Shown one piece after another: positions 33,143 to 41,406 of a DNA stretch of 64,000 bases. The first letter of the stretch is position 1. The number at the start of each line of letters is the position of its first letter. Made by a program: the position numbers and the translations under genes. The stretch comes from Terracoccus sp. 273MFTsu3.1 (GTDB lineage: Bacteria > Actinomycetota > Actinomycetes > Actinomycetales > Dermatophilaceae): NCBI RefSeq assembly GCF_000383675.1, contig NZ_KB911820.1, positions 558,001 through 622,000 of the forward strand, given 5' to 3'. The notes beneath the pieces are model-generated. The model made no database searches, was not told where the DNA came from, and saw only the letters and a list, made by a program, of their open reading frames with translations.

Positions 33143-34597
33143 ATGTCAGACAGCACGGCCGTCTCCGACGCCGCCCGGGCCGTGGCCCGCAGCCCGATCA
33201 CCAAGGTCGTCGGCTTCCTCATCTGCGTCGAGCTCGCGAGCGGCGTGCTGCAGGGCTACTACACCCCGATCTTCACCGACATCGCACGGCACTTGTCCAT
33301 CAAGGACGCCGACGTCAACTGGTTCGAGGCCGCCCAGCTCATCGTGTCGGCGCTCGTCGTGCCGCTCCTCGCGCGGCTCGGCGACCTCATCGGGCACCGC
33401 AAGGTGCTGCTGCTCTCGACGGTCGTCACGGCGGCGGCCTCGTGGGGCGTCGCCTTCGCGCCGAGCTTCGGGCTCTTCCTCGTGGCGTGGGCGATCCAGG
33501 GCTTCTACGTCGTGTGGCTCCCGATGGAGGTCGCGATCATCCACCGCCGCACCGGTGGCTCCGAACGGCGCGTGCGGGGTGCTGCGGGACTGCTCGTGGC
33601 CGGGCTCGAGCTCGGGGTCATCGCCGGCGCCCTGACGAGCGGCGCCCTCGCCGAGTCGCTCGGCATGACCGCCCTGCTCGCGTTGCCGGCCGTCGTCGTG
33701 ACCCTGGCTCTCGTCGCGATCTGGTTCGGTGTCGAGGAGTCTCCCGTGCTCGCCCACGGCACCGTCGACTGGCGTGGCTTCTGGCTCATCACCCTCGCCC
33801 TCGGTCTCGTCATGGGTGGCCTCGTCACGCTGCGCGTCCTCGGGCCGGGGAGCCCGTGGCCGTGGGTGCTCGTCCTGCTCGGCGCGGCCGCCTTCGTGCC
33901 CTTCGCACGGGTCGAGCTCGCCCACCCGGAGCCGCTCGTGGACCTGCGCATCCTCGGGGCGCGTGGCCAGTGGCCCGTCCAGGCGACAGCCTTCCTCTTC
34001 GGCGTCTCGGTGCTCGGGGCGCAGATCCCGCTGTCGACCTTCGCCCGCACCGACCCGGCCGTCACCGGCTACGGCCTCGGCGCCTCGGCGGGCAAGGTGT
34101 CGATCATCATCGGCGGCTACGTCCTGTCCCTCGCCGTCGGGGCCCTGTTGCTCCACCTGCTCGCACACCGGACGGGGACGCGGGTGGCCATGGTCGTGGC
34201 AGCGGTGCTCGTCGCGGTCGGCTACCTGCTCTTCCTGCCCTTTCACGACACCCTCGCCCAGACGATGACGAACATGGTCATCGCGGGACTCGGGTCCGGC
34301 GCGCTCGTCGCGGGACTGCCCACGGCCGCAGCCGCGCAGGCGCCACCGACCCACACCGGCCTGACCACGGGGATGACGAACACGACCAAGACGATCGGCG
34401 GAGCGTTCGCCTCGAGCGTCTTCGCCATTGCGCTCTCCTCGACGGGCACGGTCGACGCAGAGGCGACGGCCCACGCCTCACTCTCCGGCTACCTGACGGT
34501 CTGGGCGATCTGTGGCGTCACGGCCCTCGTCGCAGCGGTGTTCCTCGCGGTCGTGCGACCCGCCGGTGACCGGCCGGCTGTCGCCGTGCCCGGCTGA
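33143..34597 (+). CDS. MFS transporter
   Basis: A 484-residue transporter with twelve to fourteen segments. ELASGVLQGYYTPIFTDIARHL replaces the usual DHA TM1, motif A is ARLGDLIGHRKVLLL, and TM11-12 contain GLTTGMTNTTKTIGGAFASSV, resembling DHA2-type pumps. The substrate is unknown. It starts 31 bases after the M20 peptidase and could be cotranscribed, which would allow peptide-product export, but this is inference. GAGAGAGAACGAGA precedes ATG 33143. Confidence 0.85.
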   Translation: MSDSTAVSDAARAVARSPITKVVGFLICVELASGVLQGYYTPIFTDIARHLSIKDADVNWFEAAQLIVSALVVPLLARLGDLIGHRKVLLLSTVVTAAASWGVAFAPSFGLFLVAWAIQGFYVVWLPMEVAIIHRRTGGSERRVRGAAGLLVAGLELGVIAGALTSGALAESLGMTALLALPAVVVTLALVAIWFGVEESPVLAHGTVDWRGFWLITLALGLVMGGLVTLRVLGPGSPWPWVLVLLGAAAFVPFARVELAHPEPLVDLRILGARGQWPVQATAFLFGVSVLGAQIPLSTFARTDPAVTGYGLGASAGKVSIIIGGYVLSLAVGALLLHLLAHRTGTRVAMVVAAVLVAVGYLLFLPFHDTLAQTMTNMVIAGLGSGALVAGLPTAAAAQAPPTHTGLTTGMTNTTKTIGGAFASSVFAIALSSTGTVDAEATAHASLSGYLTVWAICGVTALVAAVFLAVVRPAGDRPAVAVPG

Positions 34598-34698
34598 CCA
34601 CGTCGTCGTCGACCACGGTCAGGTGCTCGAGACGGCCGGGCCTCGATGGACGGGCCGGGGCGACACCATCGTCACTGCGGGGGTGGTGTCATGGAGTC

Positions 34699-35049
34699 AT
34701 GGACATGCCGAAGCACAGCGACGCCGCCAAGGCCCACTTCCGGGGGCTCGTGAGTGACGGGCCAGGGGTCGAGGTCAAGCCGATGTTCGGCAGCCTCGGG
34801 GCCTTCGTCAACGGCAACATGTTTGCCGGGCTGTTCGGCGAGAACATCGGCGTGAAGCTCGACGCGGCTGGGCTCGAGGAGCTGCGAGCGGTGCCGGGCA
34901 GCGGCCCCTTCGGCCCGGCCGGCCGTCCGATGGGCGGCTACCTGTCCCTGCCCCACGACCTCGACGACGCTGCCCTGACCGCCTGGGTCGAACGTGCCCG
35001 TGACCACGTCGCGACGCTCCCGCCCAAGGTCAAGAAACCGAACACGTAG
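34699..35049 (+). CDS. TfoX N-terminal-domain protein (first of tandem pair)
   Basis: A 116-residue single-domain protein. The TfoX_N signature is GVEVKPMFGSLGAFVNGNMFAG then GVKLDAAGLEELRAVPG and PMGGYLSLPHDL. TfoX of gamma-proteobacteria controls competence, but stand-alone N-terminal domains in actinomycetes have no known role. It could start at ATG 34699 or ATG 34705. A 7-bp inverted repeat (GACACCA 34662-34668, TGGTGTC 34684-34690) lies just before it. A paralogue follows after 2 bases. Confidence 0.8.
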   Translation: MDMPKHSDAAKAHFRGLVSDGPGVEVKPMFGSLGAFVNGNMFAGLFGENIGVKLDAAGLEELRAVPGSGPFGPAGRPMGGYLSLPHDLDDAALTAWVERARDHVATLPPKVKKPNT

Positions 35050-35051
35050 CC

Positions 35052-35411
35052 ATGGTGGCCGCCAGCGAACCCAGCGAACCCACTCACTCGGACGACACCG
35101 AGCCGGTCTCTCGGTCCGAGCTGCGCACGCTCGTCGGCGACGAGCCTGGGGTCGAGCTGCGCCCGATGTTCGGCACCCTCGCCGCGCTCGTCGACGGGCA
35201 CGTCTTCGCCGTCGCTATGGGCGACCTCATCGGGGTGAAGCTCGGTCCGGACGCGCTGGCTGAGCTCGCCGCCCTGCCGGGGTCGGAGATCCTGACGATG
35301 GGCACTCGGCGGATGAAGGCGTACCGAAGCCTCCCCGCGGGCATCCCTGACGCGGAACGCCGAGCCTGGCTCACGCGGGCGCGTCTCCACGTCGCACGCC
35401 AGCACTCCTGA
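35052..35411 (+). CDS. TfoX N-terminal-domain protein (second of tandem pair)
   Basis: A 119-residue paralogue of the preceding protein. It shares the pattern PGVELRPMFGTLAALVDGHVFA, GVKLGPDALAELAALPG, and the ending KAYRSLPAGI plus a terminal amphipathic helix. Only CC separates the previous TAG from ATG 35052, so the two are cotranslated. The proteins have clearly diverged, so this is not a very recent duplication. Confidence 0.8.
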   Translation: MVAASEPSEPTHSDDTEPVSRSELRTLVGDEPGVELRPMFGTLAALVDGHVFAVAMGDLIGVKLGPDALAELAALPGSEILTMGTRRMKAYRSLPAGIPDAERRAWLTRARLHVARQHS

Positions 35412-35422
35412 CGCTCGTTCCC

Positions 35423-35500
35423 GACGCCGTGCAGCTGACGCACCCGTGACGCGGTGCAGCTGACGCGCTCGTGACGCGCGCTCGTGACGCGGTGCAGCTG
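35423..35500. repeat. Three copies of GACGCSGTGCAGCTG
   Basis: Copies at 35423-35437, 35448-35462 and 35486-35500, with spacer remnants of CTCGTGACGC between. The last two extend to a 17-bp identity (GTGACGCGGTGCAGCTG). They fill the 113-base gap between the second TfoX gene and the convergent DUF222-HNH gene. Confidence 0.7.
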
Positions 35501-35524
35501 GTGTCTGCTCGCTGGCGGGGCCGT

Positions 35525-37333
35525 TCAGAAGGGTGGCGGGTCGAGCTCGACCAGCAGGGTCTCTCCGGAAGCGCGTCGGGGTCGCAAGACGTCGCGCGCG
35601 TCATCGGGTGGTGTCATCGACGTGCGGGGTCGAGGGGGCGGGCCCGGTGGGTCGATGCCGTCGCGCCAGTTCTTGGGGTGGGTGGTGTAGGTGCGGCCGG
35701 TGAGGGTGGTCCAGGTGAGGCCGTCGTCGGGGCTCGGGGCGCAGGTCCAGGTGCCGTCGGTCTTGAGGTTGTGGTGGAGGCGGTGCTTGGCGTGGAGGTT
35801 GTCGATGCTGGTGGGGCCGGTGGGCCAGGGGGTCTCGTGGTCGAGGTCGCAGCGGGTGGCGGGGACGTGGCAGCCAGGTCCGCGGCAGATCCCGTCGACG
35901 GCCTGGACGTGCTCGACCATGGCGGGGGTGGGTCGGTAGCTGCGGGTCGGGCGGGAGATCGCTCGTCCGGTGCGGATGTCGACGGGCAGGGTGGCCCAGA
36001 GCGAGCCGGGGCGGGTGATGATCTCGCGGGCGTGGCCGGCGGTGACCCAGCCGTGGCCGGGCAGCTCGCAGGCGGTGTCGGTCTGGCCGGTGGCGACCTC
36101 GAAGGGGACGACGATCCACGCCAGCGCCGCCGCCTGCCCAGAGTCGTCGCCCGCCCCGTGGCCGGACGCGGTCCCGGACGCGGTTCCGGGCGCGCCACGT
36201 AGGAGGGCGGTGGTGGCGAGGTCGGCGCGGAGCTGGTCGAGGCTGCGCGGGTCGCCCGCGCCGCGCAGGCGGCGGGCGGTGGTGTCGAGGCGGTCCATGA
36301 CCGCGGTGATGGTCGCGGCGTCGGTGGTGACGGTCAGGCAGCCCGTCCCGTCGCCGGTCAGCCGGGCGAACACCCCGCGCCGGGACCGGGCGTGCGCGCG
36401 CCGCTGGGCGGCGCCGCGGGCATCGACCGAGGCGACGGCCCGCCGGAGCCGGGCGGTGAAGGTGCGTTGCGCGACGGGCTGCCCGTCGCGGGTCGGGGCG
36501 AGCACGGCCTGCGCGACGGTGGTGACGTCCGTGTCGGGCAGCGCCGCGGTGTCGGAGGCGACCTGCAGGGCCCGGTGCAGCGACATCGCCCCCGAGCGCA
36601 GCGCGTCGAGGGCGACCCGGTGCCGCCGGGGTGCGGTGGCCAGGGAGAGCCGGCGGGCGACCTCACCGACGCCGACACCGGTCGCGAGCGCGATCTCCTC
36701 GGTGACGACCCGCTCAGGCAAGACCCGGGCCGAGACCCGGGCCGCCGCCCCGGCGGGCAGGGCGTCGATCTGCTGGGCCTCGATCGTGGCCAACGCGCCG
36801 TACGCGGCGAGCAGGTCGGCCTCCAGACGCGCCTTGGCGACCTCGAGCGCCTGGATCTGATCCAGCACCCGCTCCCCGGCCCGCGCCAACCCCTCCAACG
36901 CCATCGCCGCGGCCGCCCGCTCACCCTCGGCCACCGGCGCAAGATCGCGCCGACCTCCAGCGGGCTCGACGGCGTGCTCGCGAGCCGAGCTCCGAACGGG
37001 CACCCGGGCAGCGGCACGCGCAGCAGCGGACGCTGTCGCTCGCGCAGCCGCGGACGCTGTCGCCCGCGCAGGACCCGAGGCGCGGCCCGGCCCAGCACCC
37101 ACCGAGGCCAAGGATGCAGGTCCCGAAGGAGGAGCCGACACGGGTTCGAGGGTGGCGGTCGGCTCGTTGCCGGACGGTGGGGGAGACCCGGCAGCGGCAT
37201 GCAGGCGCGACAGGAGGGTACCGAAAGCGTGGGCGAGATGGTCCGGGTCGGCGGACCACTCCACGCGCAGCACCGGCCAGCGACCAGCCGAGAGCACGCT
37301 GTGGCGCTCGGGTGGCGTCGGGGTGTAGGGCAC
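35525..37333 (-). CDS. DUF222-HNH endonuclease protein (13E12 repeat family)
   Basis: A 602-residue protein. The DUF222 helical region spans about 150-420, preceded by an Ala/Arg-rich repeat (ATASAAAR twice, about residues 97-112). The C-terminal HNH nuclease is CRGPGCHVPATRCDLDHETPW with KHRLHHNLK, carrying the Cys pair and His residues. These multicopy genes are abundant in actinomycetes and some act as phage or element integration targets; their function is uncertain. GTG 37333 is chosen because GGAGGAG lies just upstream. A LexA box overlaps the promoter, so expression should rise after DNA damage. Confidence 0.88.
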   Translation of the reverse strand: MPYTPTPPERHSVLSAGRWPVLRVEWSADPDHLAHAFGTLLSRLHAAAGSPPPSGNEPTATLEPVSAPPSGPASLASVGAGPGRASGPARATASAAARATASAAARAAARVPVRSSAREHAVEPAGGRRDLAPVAEGERAAAAMALEGLARAGERVLDQIQALEVAKARLEADLLAAYGALATIEAQQIDALPAGAAARVSARVLPERVVTEEIALATGVGVGEVARRLSLATAPRRHRVALDALRSGAMSLHRALQVASDTAALPDTDVTTVAQAVLAPTRDGQPVAQRTFTARLRRAVASVDARGAAQRRAHARSRRGVFARLTGDGTGCLTVTTDAATITAVMDRLDTTARRLRGAGDPRSLDQLRADLATTALLRGAPGTASGTASGHGAGDDSGQAAALAWIVVPFEVATGQTDTACELPGHGWVTAGHAREIITRPGSLWATLPVDIRTGRAISRPTRSYRPTPAMVEHVQAVDGICRGPGCHVPATRCDLDHETPWPTGPTSIDNLHAKHRLHHNLKTDGTWTCAPSPDDGLTWTTLTGRTYTTHPKNWRDGIDPPGPPPRPRTSMTPPDDARDVLRPRRASGETLLVELDPPPF

Positions 37334-37369
37334 GCGAGGCTCCTCCGGATGGGGGTTCAGTCCATCAAT

Positions 37370-37385
37370 TAGAACATGTGTTCGA
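37370..37385. promoter_or_regulatory. LexA (SOS) box
   Basis: TAGAACATGTGTTCGA fits the actinomycete SOS box TCGAAC-N4-GTTCGA at 11 of 12 fixed positions. On the minus strand it overlaps TCTAAT, a probable -10 for the DUF222-HNH gene. SOS boxes before 13E12-family genes are known in Mycobacterium tuberculosis. Confidence 0.75.
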
Positions 37386-37411
37386 ACGCAACGCAAGGGA
37401 TGGACGCCAGC

Positions 37412-37420
37412 TGTGGACAA
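37412..37420 (-). promoter_or_regulatory. Perfect DnaA box
   Basis: TGTGGACAA is the reverse complement of the consensus TTGTCCACA. It lies 27 bases beyond the LexA box in the divergent region between the DUF222-HNH and hydrolase genes. A single box may be chance. Confidence 0.4.
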
Positions 37421-37514
37421 CGAATTCCTCTCGCCCGCAGCGGAACTCGACAGGTAGTCAACAGCCGTGCCGGCCTAGGTCGTCCGCGTCGGCGTCCGCA
37501 CGTAGGGTCACCGC

Positions 37515-38225
37515 ATGGCGCGCAGCAAGCTCACGGTGACCGGCACCCCGGTCGGGGACGTCGAGATCGCGGTGGTCACCCCGATCGGCACGCGCCGCGA
37601 CCAACCGCTCCCGCTGCTCGTCGCCCACGACGGCCCGGAGTACTCCCGCCGCGCCCACCTCCTCTCCGTCCTCAGGGCCGCGACGGAGGCCGGGCGCGTC
37701 CCGCCGACCCGCGTCGTCCTGCTCGAGCCCGGCCCGCGCAACGAGCGGTATGCCGCCAACCCCCTCTGGGCCGAAGCGCTCACCGAGCACGTGCTCCCGA
37801 CCGTCGGGACGGCATACGCCATCGACGGGAGGCCGACCCTCATGGGAGCGAGCCTGGGGGCGCTCGCCTCGCTCCAGGCGGAGTGGTTGCACCCGGGGAC
37901 GTTCGGAGGGCTCTTCCTGCAGTCCGGGTCCTTCTTCCGCAAGCGCGTCGACGACGAGGAGGACTTCGAGTTCTGGGACCGCGTCACGACGTTCGTGACC
38001 AACGTCAGGCGGGTCCGGCGGCGACGCACCGACGCGCGCATCGTCATGACGTGCGGCACCGCGGAGGGCAACCTGACGAACAACCGCCAGATGGCGCAGA
38101 CCCTTGCCGCGAGCGGCCACGACGTGTCGTTCACCGAGCTGCCGGGGCGCCACTACTGGCGCTCGTGGGAGGCGGCCTTCGACCCGTGCCTCCTCGACCT
38201 GCTCGGCCGCCCCGGCACCCGCTGA
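37515..38225 (+). CDS. Alpha/beta-hydrolase, esterase D / enterochelin esterase-like
   Basis: A 236-residue cytoplasmic hydrolase. The nucleophile elbow is MGASLGALASL (Ser in GASLG), the oxyanion region HDGPEYSRR, and the catalytic His is in GRHYWRSWEAAF; an acid near CGTAEGN completes the expected triad. The fold is that of the putative esterase family (Fes, esterase D). TAGGGT (37503-37508) is 6 bases before ATG 37515, a leaderless start. An ATP-grasp ligase gene starts 72 bases downstream; the pairing suggests a shared substrate made by one enzyme and cut by the other. Confidence 0.82.
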   Translation: MARSKLTVTGTPVGDVEIAVVTPIGTRRDQPLPLLVAHDGPEYSRRAHLLSVLRAATEAGRVPPTRVVLLEPGPRNERYAANPLWAEALTEHVLPTVGTAYAIDGRPTLMGASLGALASLQAEWLHPGTFGGLFLQSGSFFRKRVDDEEDFEFWDRVTTFVTNVRRVRRRRTDARIVMTCGTAEGNLTNNRQMAQTLAASGHDVSFTELPGRHYWRSWEAAFDPCLLDLLGRPGTR

Positions 38226-38297
38226 CCGGCGACAGATGCCGCCGTTCCTGCAAGGATCGCAGTCGATGACCCGACCCCCGACGGTAGGAGCACCACG

Positions 38298-39593
38298 ATG
38301 ACCGACACCGCACAGCAGGACCCGTCCGCCGCATCGAGCACCTCGTCGACGAGGACGCACCTCGTGGGTCTCCTGCTCGGAGCCGAGGAGGACTGGCCCA
38401 CCGCCTTCGAGGCGTTGCTCGCGCTCGTCGGACCCATCACGACCGACGACGGCGTCACCCACGAGCTGACGAGCGAGCGCCTCACGATCGAGCCGTTCGA
38501 CCTGCGCCAGCCGGTGCGCACCGAGCTCGTCATCGACCGCCTCGCGTACTGGTACTACCACCCGCGCGAGTGGCTCAAGAAGGCCGCGCTGATGAACGAC
38601 ACCTACCTGCTCAACAGCCCCTTCACCTTCCAGTCCATGGAGAAGCACAGCGCCTACGTGGCCCTGATGCGCTTGGGGCTCAAGGTCCCCGAGACGTGGC
38701 TCGTGCCCTACAAGCACCCCGTCGACAACGTCCGCTGGGCCTACACGTCCGCGAAGTACAACCGTCCGTTCGACCTCAAGGCGATCGCCAACCGGCTCGG
38801 CTACCCGATGTACATGAAGCCCTTCGACGGCGGCGGCTGGCGCGGTGTCTCCCGGATCAACGACGAGAAGGACCTCGTCAAGGCCTACGACGAGTCCGGC
38901 GAGATGCTGATGCACCTGCAGTCGACGATCGAGTACGACCACTTCGCCCGGGCCCTGTCGATCGGTCCCGAGACGATGGTCATGGACTTCCGGCCCGAGC
39001 AGCCGATGCACAACCGGTATGCCGTGAGCTACGACTTCCTGTCACCGTCGGCCGGCAAGCAGACCGCGGCCATCAGCCGCATCGTCAACGCGATGTTCGG
39101 CTGGGAGTTCAACTCGTGCGAGATGCTCGTCAAGGGTGACGACGTCTACCCGATCGACTACGCCAACGCCTGCCCCGACGTCGCCGTCACGTCGCTGCAC
39201 TACTACTTCCCGTGGGCCATCAAGGCGCTCGTGCGGTGGTCGACCTTCTGCGTCATCACCGGTCGCCGCGGTCCGATGGACCTCGAGATGCGCCGCTACT
39301 TCGACGTCGCCGACCGGGACGACCTCACCGACGAGGAGAAGCTCGACGCGTTCCTGGCGATCGCCGACGAGTACTTCGACACGGCCGCCTACTGGGCGTG
39401 GTGCGAGCGGCACCTGCCGCACCTCGACGCCGCGGTGCTCGAGTGGGTGCAGTCCGACGTCTTCGCCAACCTGCTCCGCTCGACGGTCGTCACGACCTAC
39501 CCGGCACACGAACGCGACCGGTTCATGGCCCACTTCGGCGGCCTCATCGGCCTGTGGGTCACGGACGAGAAGGCTCGGTTCGGGATCTCCTAG
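38298..39593 (+). CDS. ATP-grasp ligase of unknown substrate
   Basis: A 431-residue protein with the ATP-grasp core: LGYPMYMKPFDGGGWRGV (the nucleotide-gripping Lys and glycine loop, about 170-190), an adenine-linker region after residue 200, and the metal-binding end VYPIDYANACPDVAV (about 275-290, Asp/Asn). The C-terminal helical part is long and rich in Tyr and Trp. Members join a carboxylate to an amine or thiol via acyl phosphate; I do not recognise the substrate. GTAGGAG precedes ATG 38298. Its stop TAG shares the tetramer CTAG with the stop of the convergent DUF1345 gene. Confidence 0.82.
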   Translation: MTDTAQQDPSAASSTSSTRTHLVGLLLGAEEDWPTAFEALLALVGPITTDDGVTHELTSERLTIEPFDLRQPVRTELVIDRLAYWYYHPREWLKKAALMNDTYLLNSPFTFQSMEKHSAYVALMRLGLKVPETWLVPYKHPVDNVRWAYTSAKYNRPFDLKAIANRLGYPMYMKPFDGGGWRGVSRINDEKDLVKAYDESGEMLMHLQSTIEYDHFARALSIGPETMVMDFRPEQPMHNRYAVSYDFLSPSAGKQTAAISRIVNAMFGWEFNSCEMLVKGDDVYPIDYANACPDVAVTSLHYYFPWAIKALVRWSTFCVITGRRGPMDLEMRRYFDVADRDDLTDEEKLDAFLAIADEYFDTAAYWAWCERHLPHLDAAVLEWVQSDVFANLLRSTVVTTYPAHERDRFMAHFGGLIGLWVTDEKARFGIS

Positions 39594-40228
39594 CCGATCG
39601 AGCCACCGATGCCCGCGACGAGGTTGATCGTCGCGGCGATGACGATGGTGCCGTAGAGGTAGGCGAGCAGCGTGTGCCCGAGCACCACCCGGCGCACGTC
39701 CGAGCTCTTGAGGTCGGTGTCCGAGACCTGGTAGGCCATGCCGAGGTTGAAGGAGAAGTAGGCGAAGTCCGAGAAGGTCGGGTCCTCGTCCTGGTTGAAG
39801 TCGATGGGTGGGCGCGGGCTCGCGTAGTAGACGCGGGCGTAGCGCAGCACGTAGACGGTGTGGACGCAGAGCCAGCCGACCGCGACCGCGCCGACCCCGA
39901 CGACCGCGTCGACGACCTCGGCGCCGCCGAGGGCGCGCCCGCCGACGAGGAGGATCGTCACGCCTGCGAGGCTGGCCAGCCCGACGAGGATGACGACGAC
40001 GTCGTACCACGCGGCATCGCCGTCGCGGCCCTGCACCTTCTCCCGCGTCGCGGGAGCGTCGTGGCCGAGGATGTGGACGAGCAGCGGCACGGCGAAGGCG
40101 AGCCCGGCGACGACGAAGCCGGAGAGCCCGTGGACGAGGAAGCCGTGCGCGGGCCCCAGCGGCACGAAGACCCCGGCGAGCACCCCGACGAGGACGGCGA
40201 GTGCGAGACGACGTCGGATGGTGGGCAC
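39590..40228 (-). CDS. DUF1345 membrane protein
   Basis: A 212-residue membrane protein with about five hydrophobic segments. The DUF1345 landmark HTVYVLRYARVYYA then DFNQDEDPTFSDFAYFSFNLGMAYQVSDTDL is complete; the FAYFSF-N-GM-YQVSDT stretch resembles a potassium-channel-like pore region and the family is suspected to be channel-like, but no function is shown. ATG 40228 begins directly with a basic residue cluster then TM1. It is convergent with the ATP-grasp gene, stops overlapping by 4 bases. Confidence 0.85.
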   Translation of the reverse strand: MPTIRRRLALAVLVGVLAGVFVPLGPAHGFLVHGLSGFVVAGLAFAVPLLVHILGHDAPATREKVQGRDGDAAWYDVVVILVGLASLAGVTILLVGGRALGGAEVVDAVVGVGAVAVGWLCVHTVYVLRYARVYYASPRPPIDFNQDEDPTFSDFAYFSFNLGMAYQVSDTDLKSSDVRRVVLGHTLLAYLYGTIVIAATINLVAGIGGSIG

Positions 40229-40364
40229 CTTCGGAGGCTACCGCCGCACGGACCCCCGAGGCTGGACGCCGGCTGGTGGTGCGCTGGTGGTCGGCTGGGT
40301 GCCGGGTCGGGGTATGTCACGCATCGGCCCCGCTCGACGGCCGCCCCCCTCACGCCCCGAGCCC

Positions 40365-40370
40365 TAGGAT
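40365..40370 (+). promoter_or_regulatory. -10 element for leaderless lipid kinase gene
   Basis: TAGGAT, 7 bases before ATG 40378, with no Shine-Dalgarno sequence. It presumably drives the three-gene lipid operon. Confidence 0.55.
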
Positions 40371-40377
40371 CCCCACC

Positions 40378-41406
40378 ATGTCGGACACGCCCAGCGCTCG
40401 TCGCAGCCTCACCGTCGTCTACAACCCGGTCAAGGTCGACGACCTCGTCGCCACCCAGGAGCTCGTGGCCAAGGCCGCGGCCCGGCACGGCTGGGAGGAC
40501 CCCTCGTGGATCGAGACGACCGAGCAGGAGACCGGCGAGAAGCAGGGCCGCGAGGCGGTGCGCGCCGGCTCCGACGTCGTCGCCTCGCTCGGCGGTGACG
40601 GCACCGTCCGCGCGGTCGCCTCGGCGCTCGTCGGCTCCGACGTCGCCCTCGGTCTGCTCCCCGGCGGCACGGGCAACCTCCTGGCCCGCAACCTCGGCCT
40701 GCCCGTCGACTCCCTCGAGGACGCCGTCGAGGCGATGCTCGGTGGCACCGACCGCCGGATCGACGTGGGCCTCATGCGTGTCGCCGACAAGCCGATCGAG
40801 CCGCGCGAGAGCCACGGCACGCACGACGGCGGGGCCAAGGTCGACGACGACGAGGAGGTCTTCCTCGTCATGGCCGGGCTCGGCCTCGACGGCCAGGTCA
40901 TGGCCGGCACCAACGAGAAGGTCAAGGCCGCCGTCGGCTGGGTGGCCTACGTCTTCAGCGCCCTGCGCCAGGTCTTCAGCCGCGGCTTCCGCGTCGACGT
41001 CGCCTCGAAGGGCGGCTCCGGTGTGACGGGCGAGAGCGGCGACCACGAGCGCAACCACGACGAGCACAGCGGGTCGGTCAGGCGCCACGCGCGCACCGTC
41101 GTCATCGGCAACTGCGGCACCCTGCAGGGAGGCCTCGAGCTGATGCCCGAGGCGAAGATCGACGACGGCATCCTCGACGCCGTCGTCGTCGCCCCCAACG
41201 GCGCCTGGGGCTGGTTGTCGGTCATCTCCGACCTCGTGACCCGGCACCGCGCCGGTCACGGCCGGCTCGACCGCTTCCGCGGCCGCGAGTTCACCGTGAC
41301 GGCGGGCCGACCCGTCGAGGCGGAGATCGACGGCGACCCGATCGGCGAGCACGTCTCTCTGGGCATCCGCATCCTCCCCGACTCCCTGGTGGTCCGGGTT
41401 GGCTGA
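40378..41406 (+). CDS. Diacylglycerol/lipid kinase family protein
   Basis: A 342-residue kinase. The catalytic loop SLGGDGTVRAV (GGDGT at 72-76) and LLPGGTGNLLARNL (95-108) define the DagK catalytic domain; the C-terminal beta domain ends VEAEIDGDPIGEHVSLGIRI. It phosphorylates a lipid hydroxyl such as diacylglycerol at the membrane face. A His/Asp/Glu-rich charged insert lies at about residues 218-235 (GESGDHERNHDEH), unusual and possibly metal-binding. The downstream PAP2 gene starts inside its last codons, so kinase and phosphatases are coupled. Confidence 0.9.
   Translation: MSDTPSARRSLTVVYNPVKVDDLVATQELVAKAAARHGWEDPSWIETTEQETGEKQGREAVRAGSDVVASLGGDGTVRAVASALVGSDVALGLLPGGTGNLLARNLGLPVDSLEDAVEAMLGGTDRRIDVGLMRVADKPIEPRESHGTHDGGAKVDDDEEVFLVMAGLGLDGQVMAGTNEKVKAAVGWVAYVFSALRQVFSRGFRVDVASKGGSGVTGESGDHERNHDEHSGSVRRHARTVVIGNCGTLQGGLELMPEAKIDDGILDAVVVAPNGAWGWLSVISDLVTRHRAGHGRLDRFRGREFTVTAGRPVEAEIDGDPIGEHVSLGIRILPDSLVVRVG

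Noticed and set aside
34699-35411. Competence regulon linked to the GTATGCC word as a DNA-uptake signal
   Set aside because: TfoX-N proteins in actinomycetes are not tied to competence and no uptake genes are present, so the link would be speculation.
35423-35500. CRISPR array
   Set aside because: Only three 15-bp repeats with unequal spacers (10 and 23 bases) and no cas genes.
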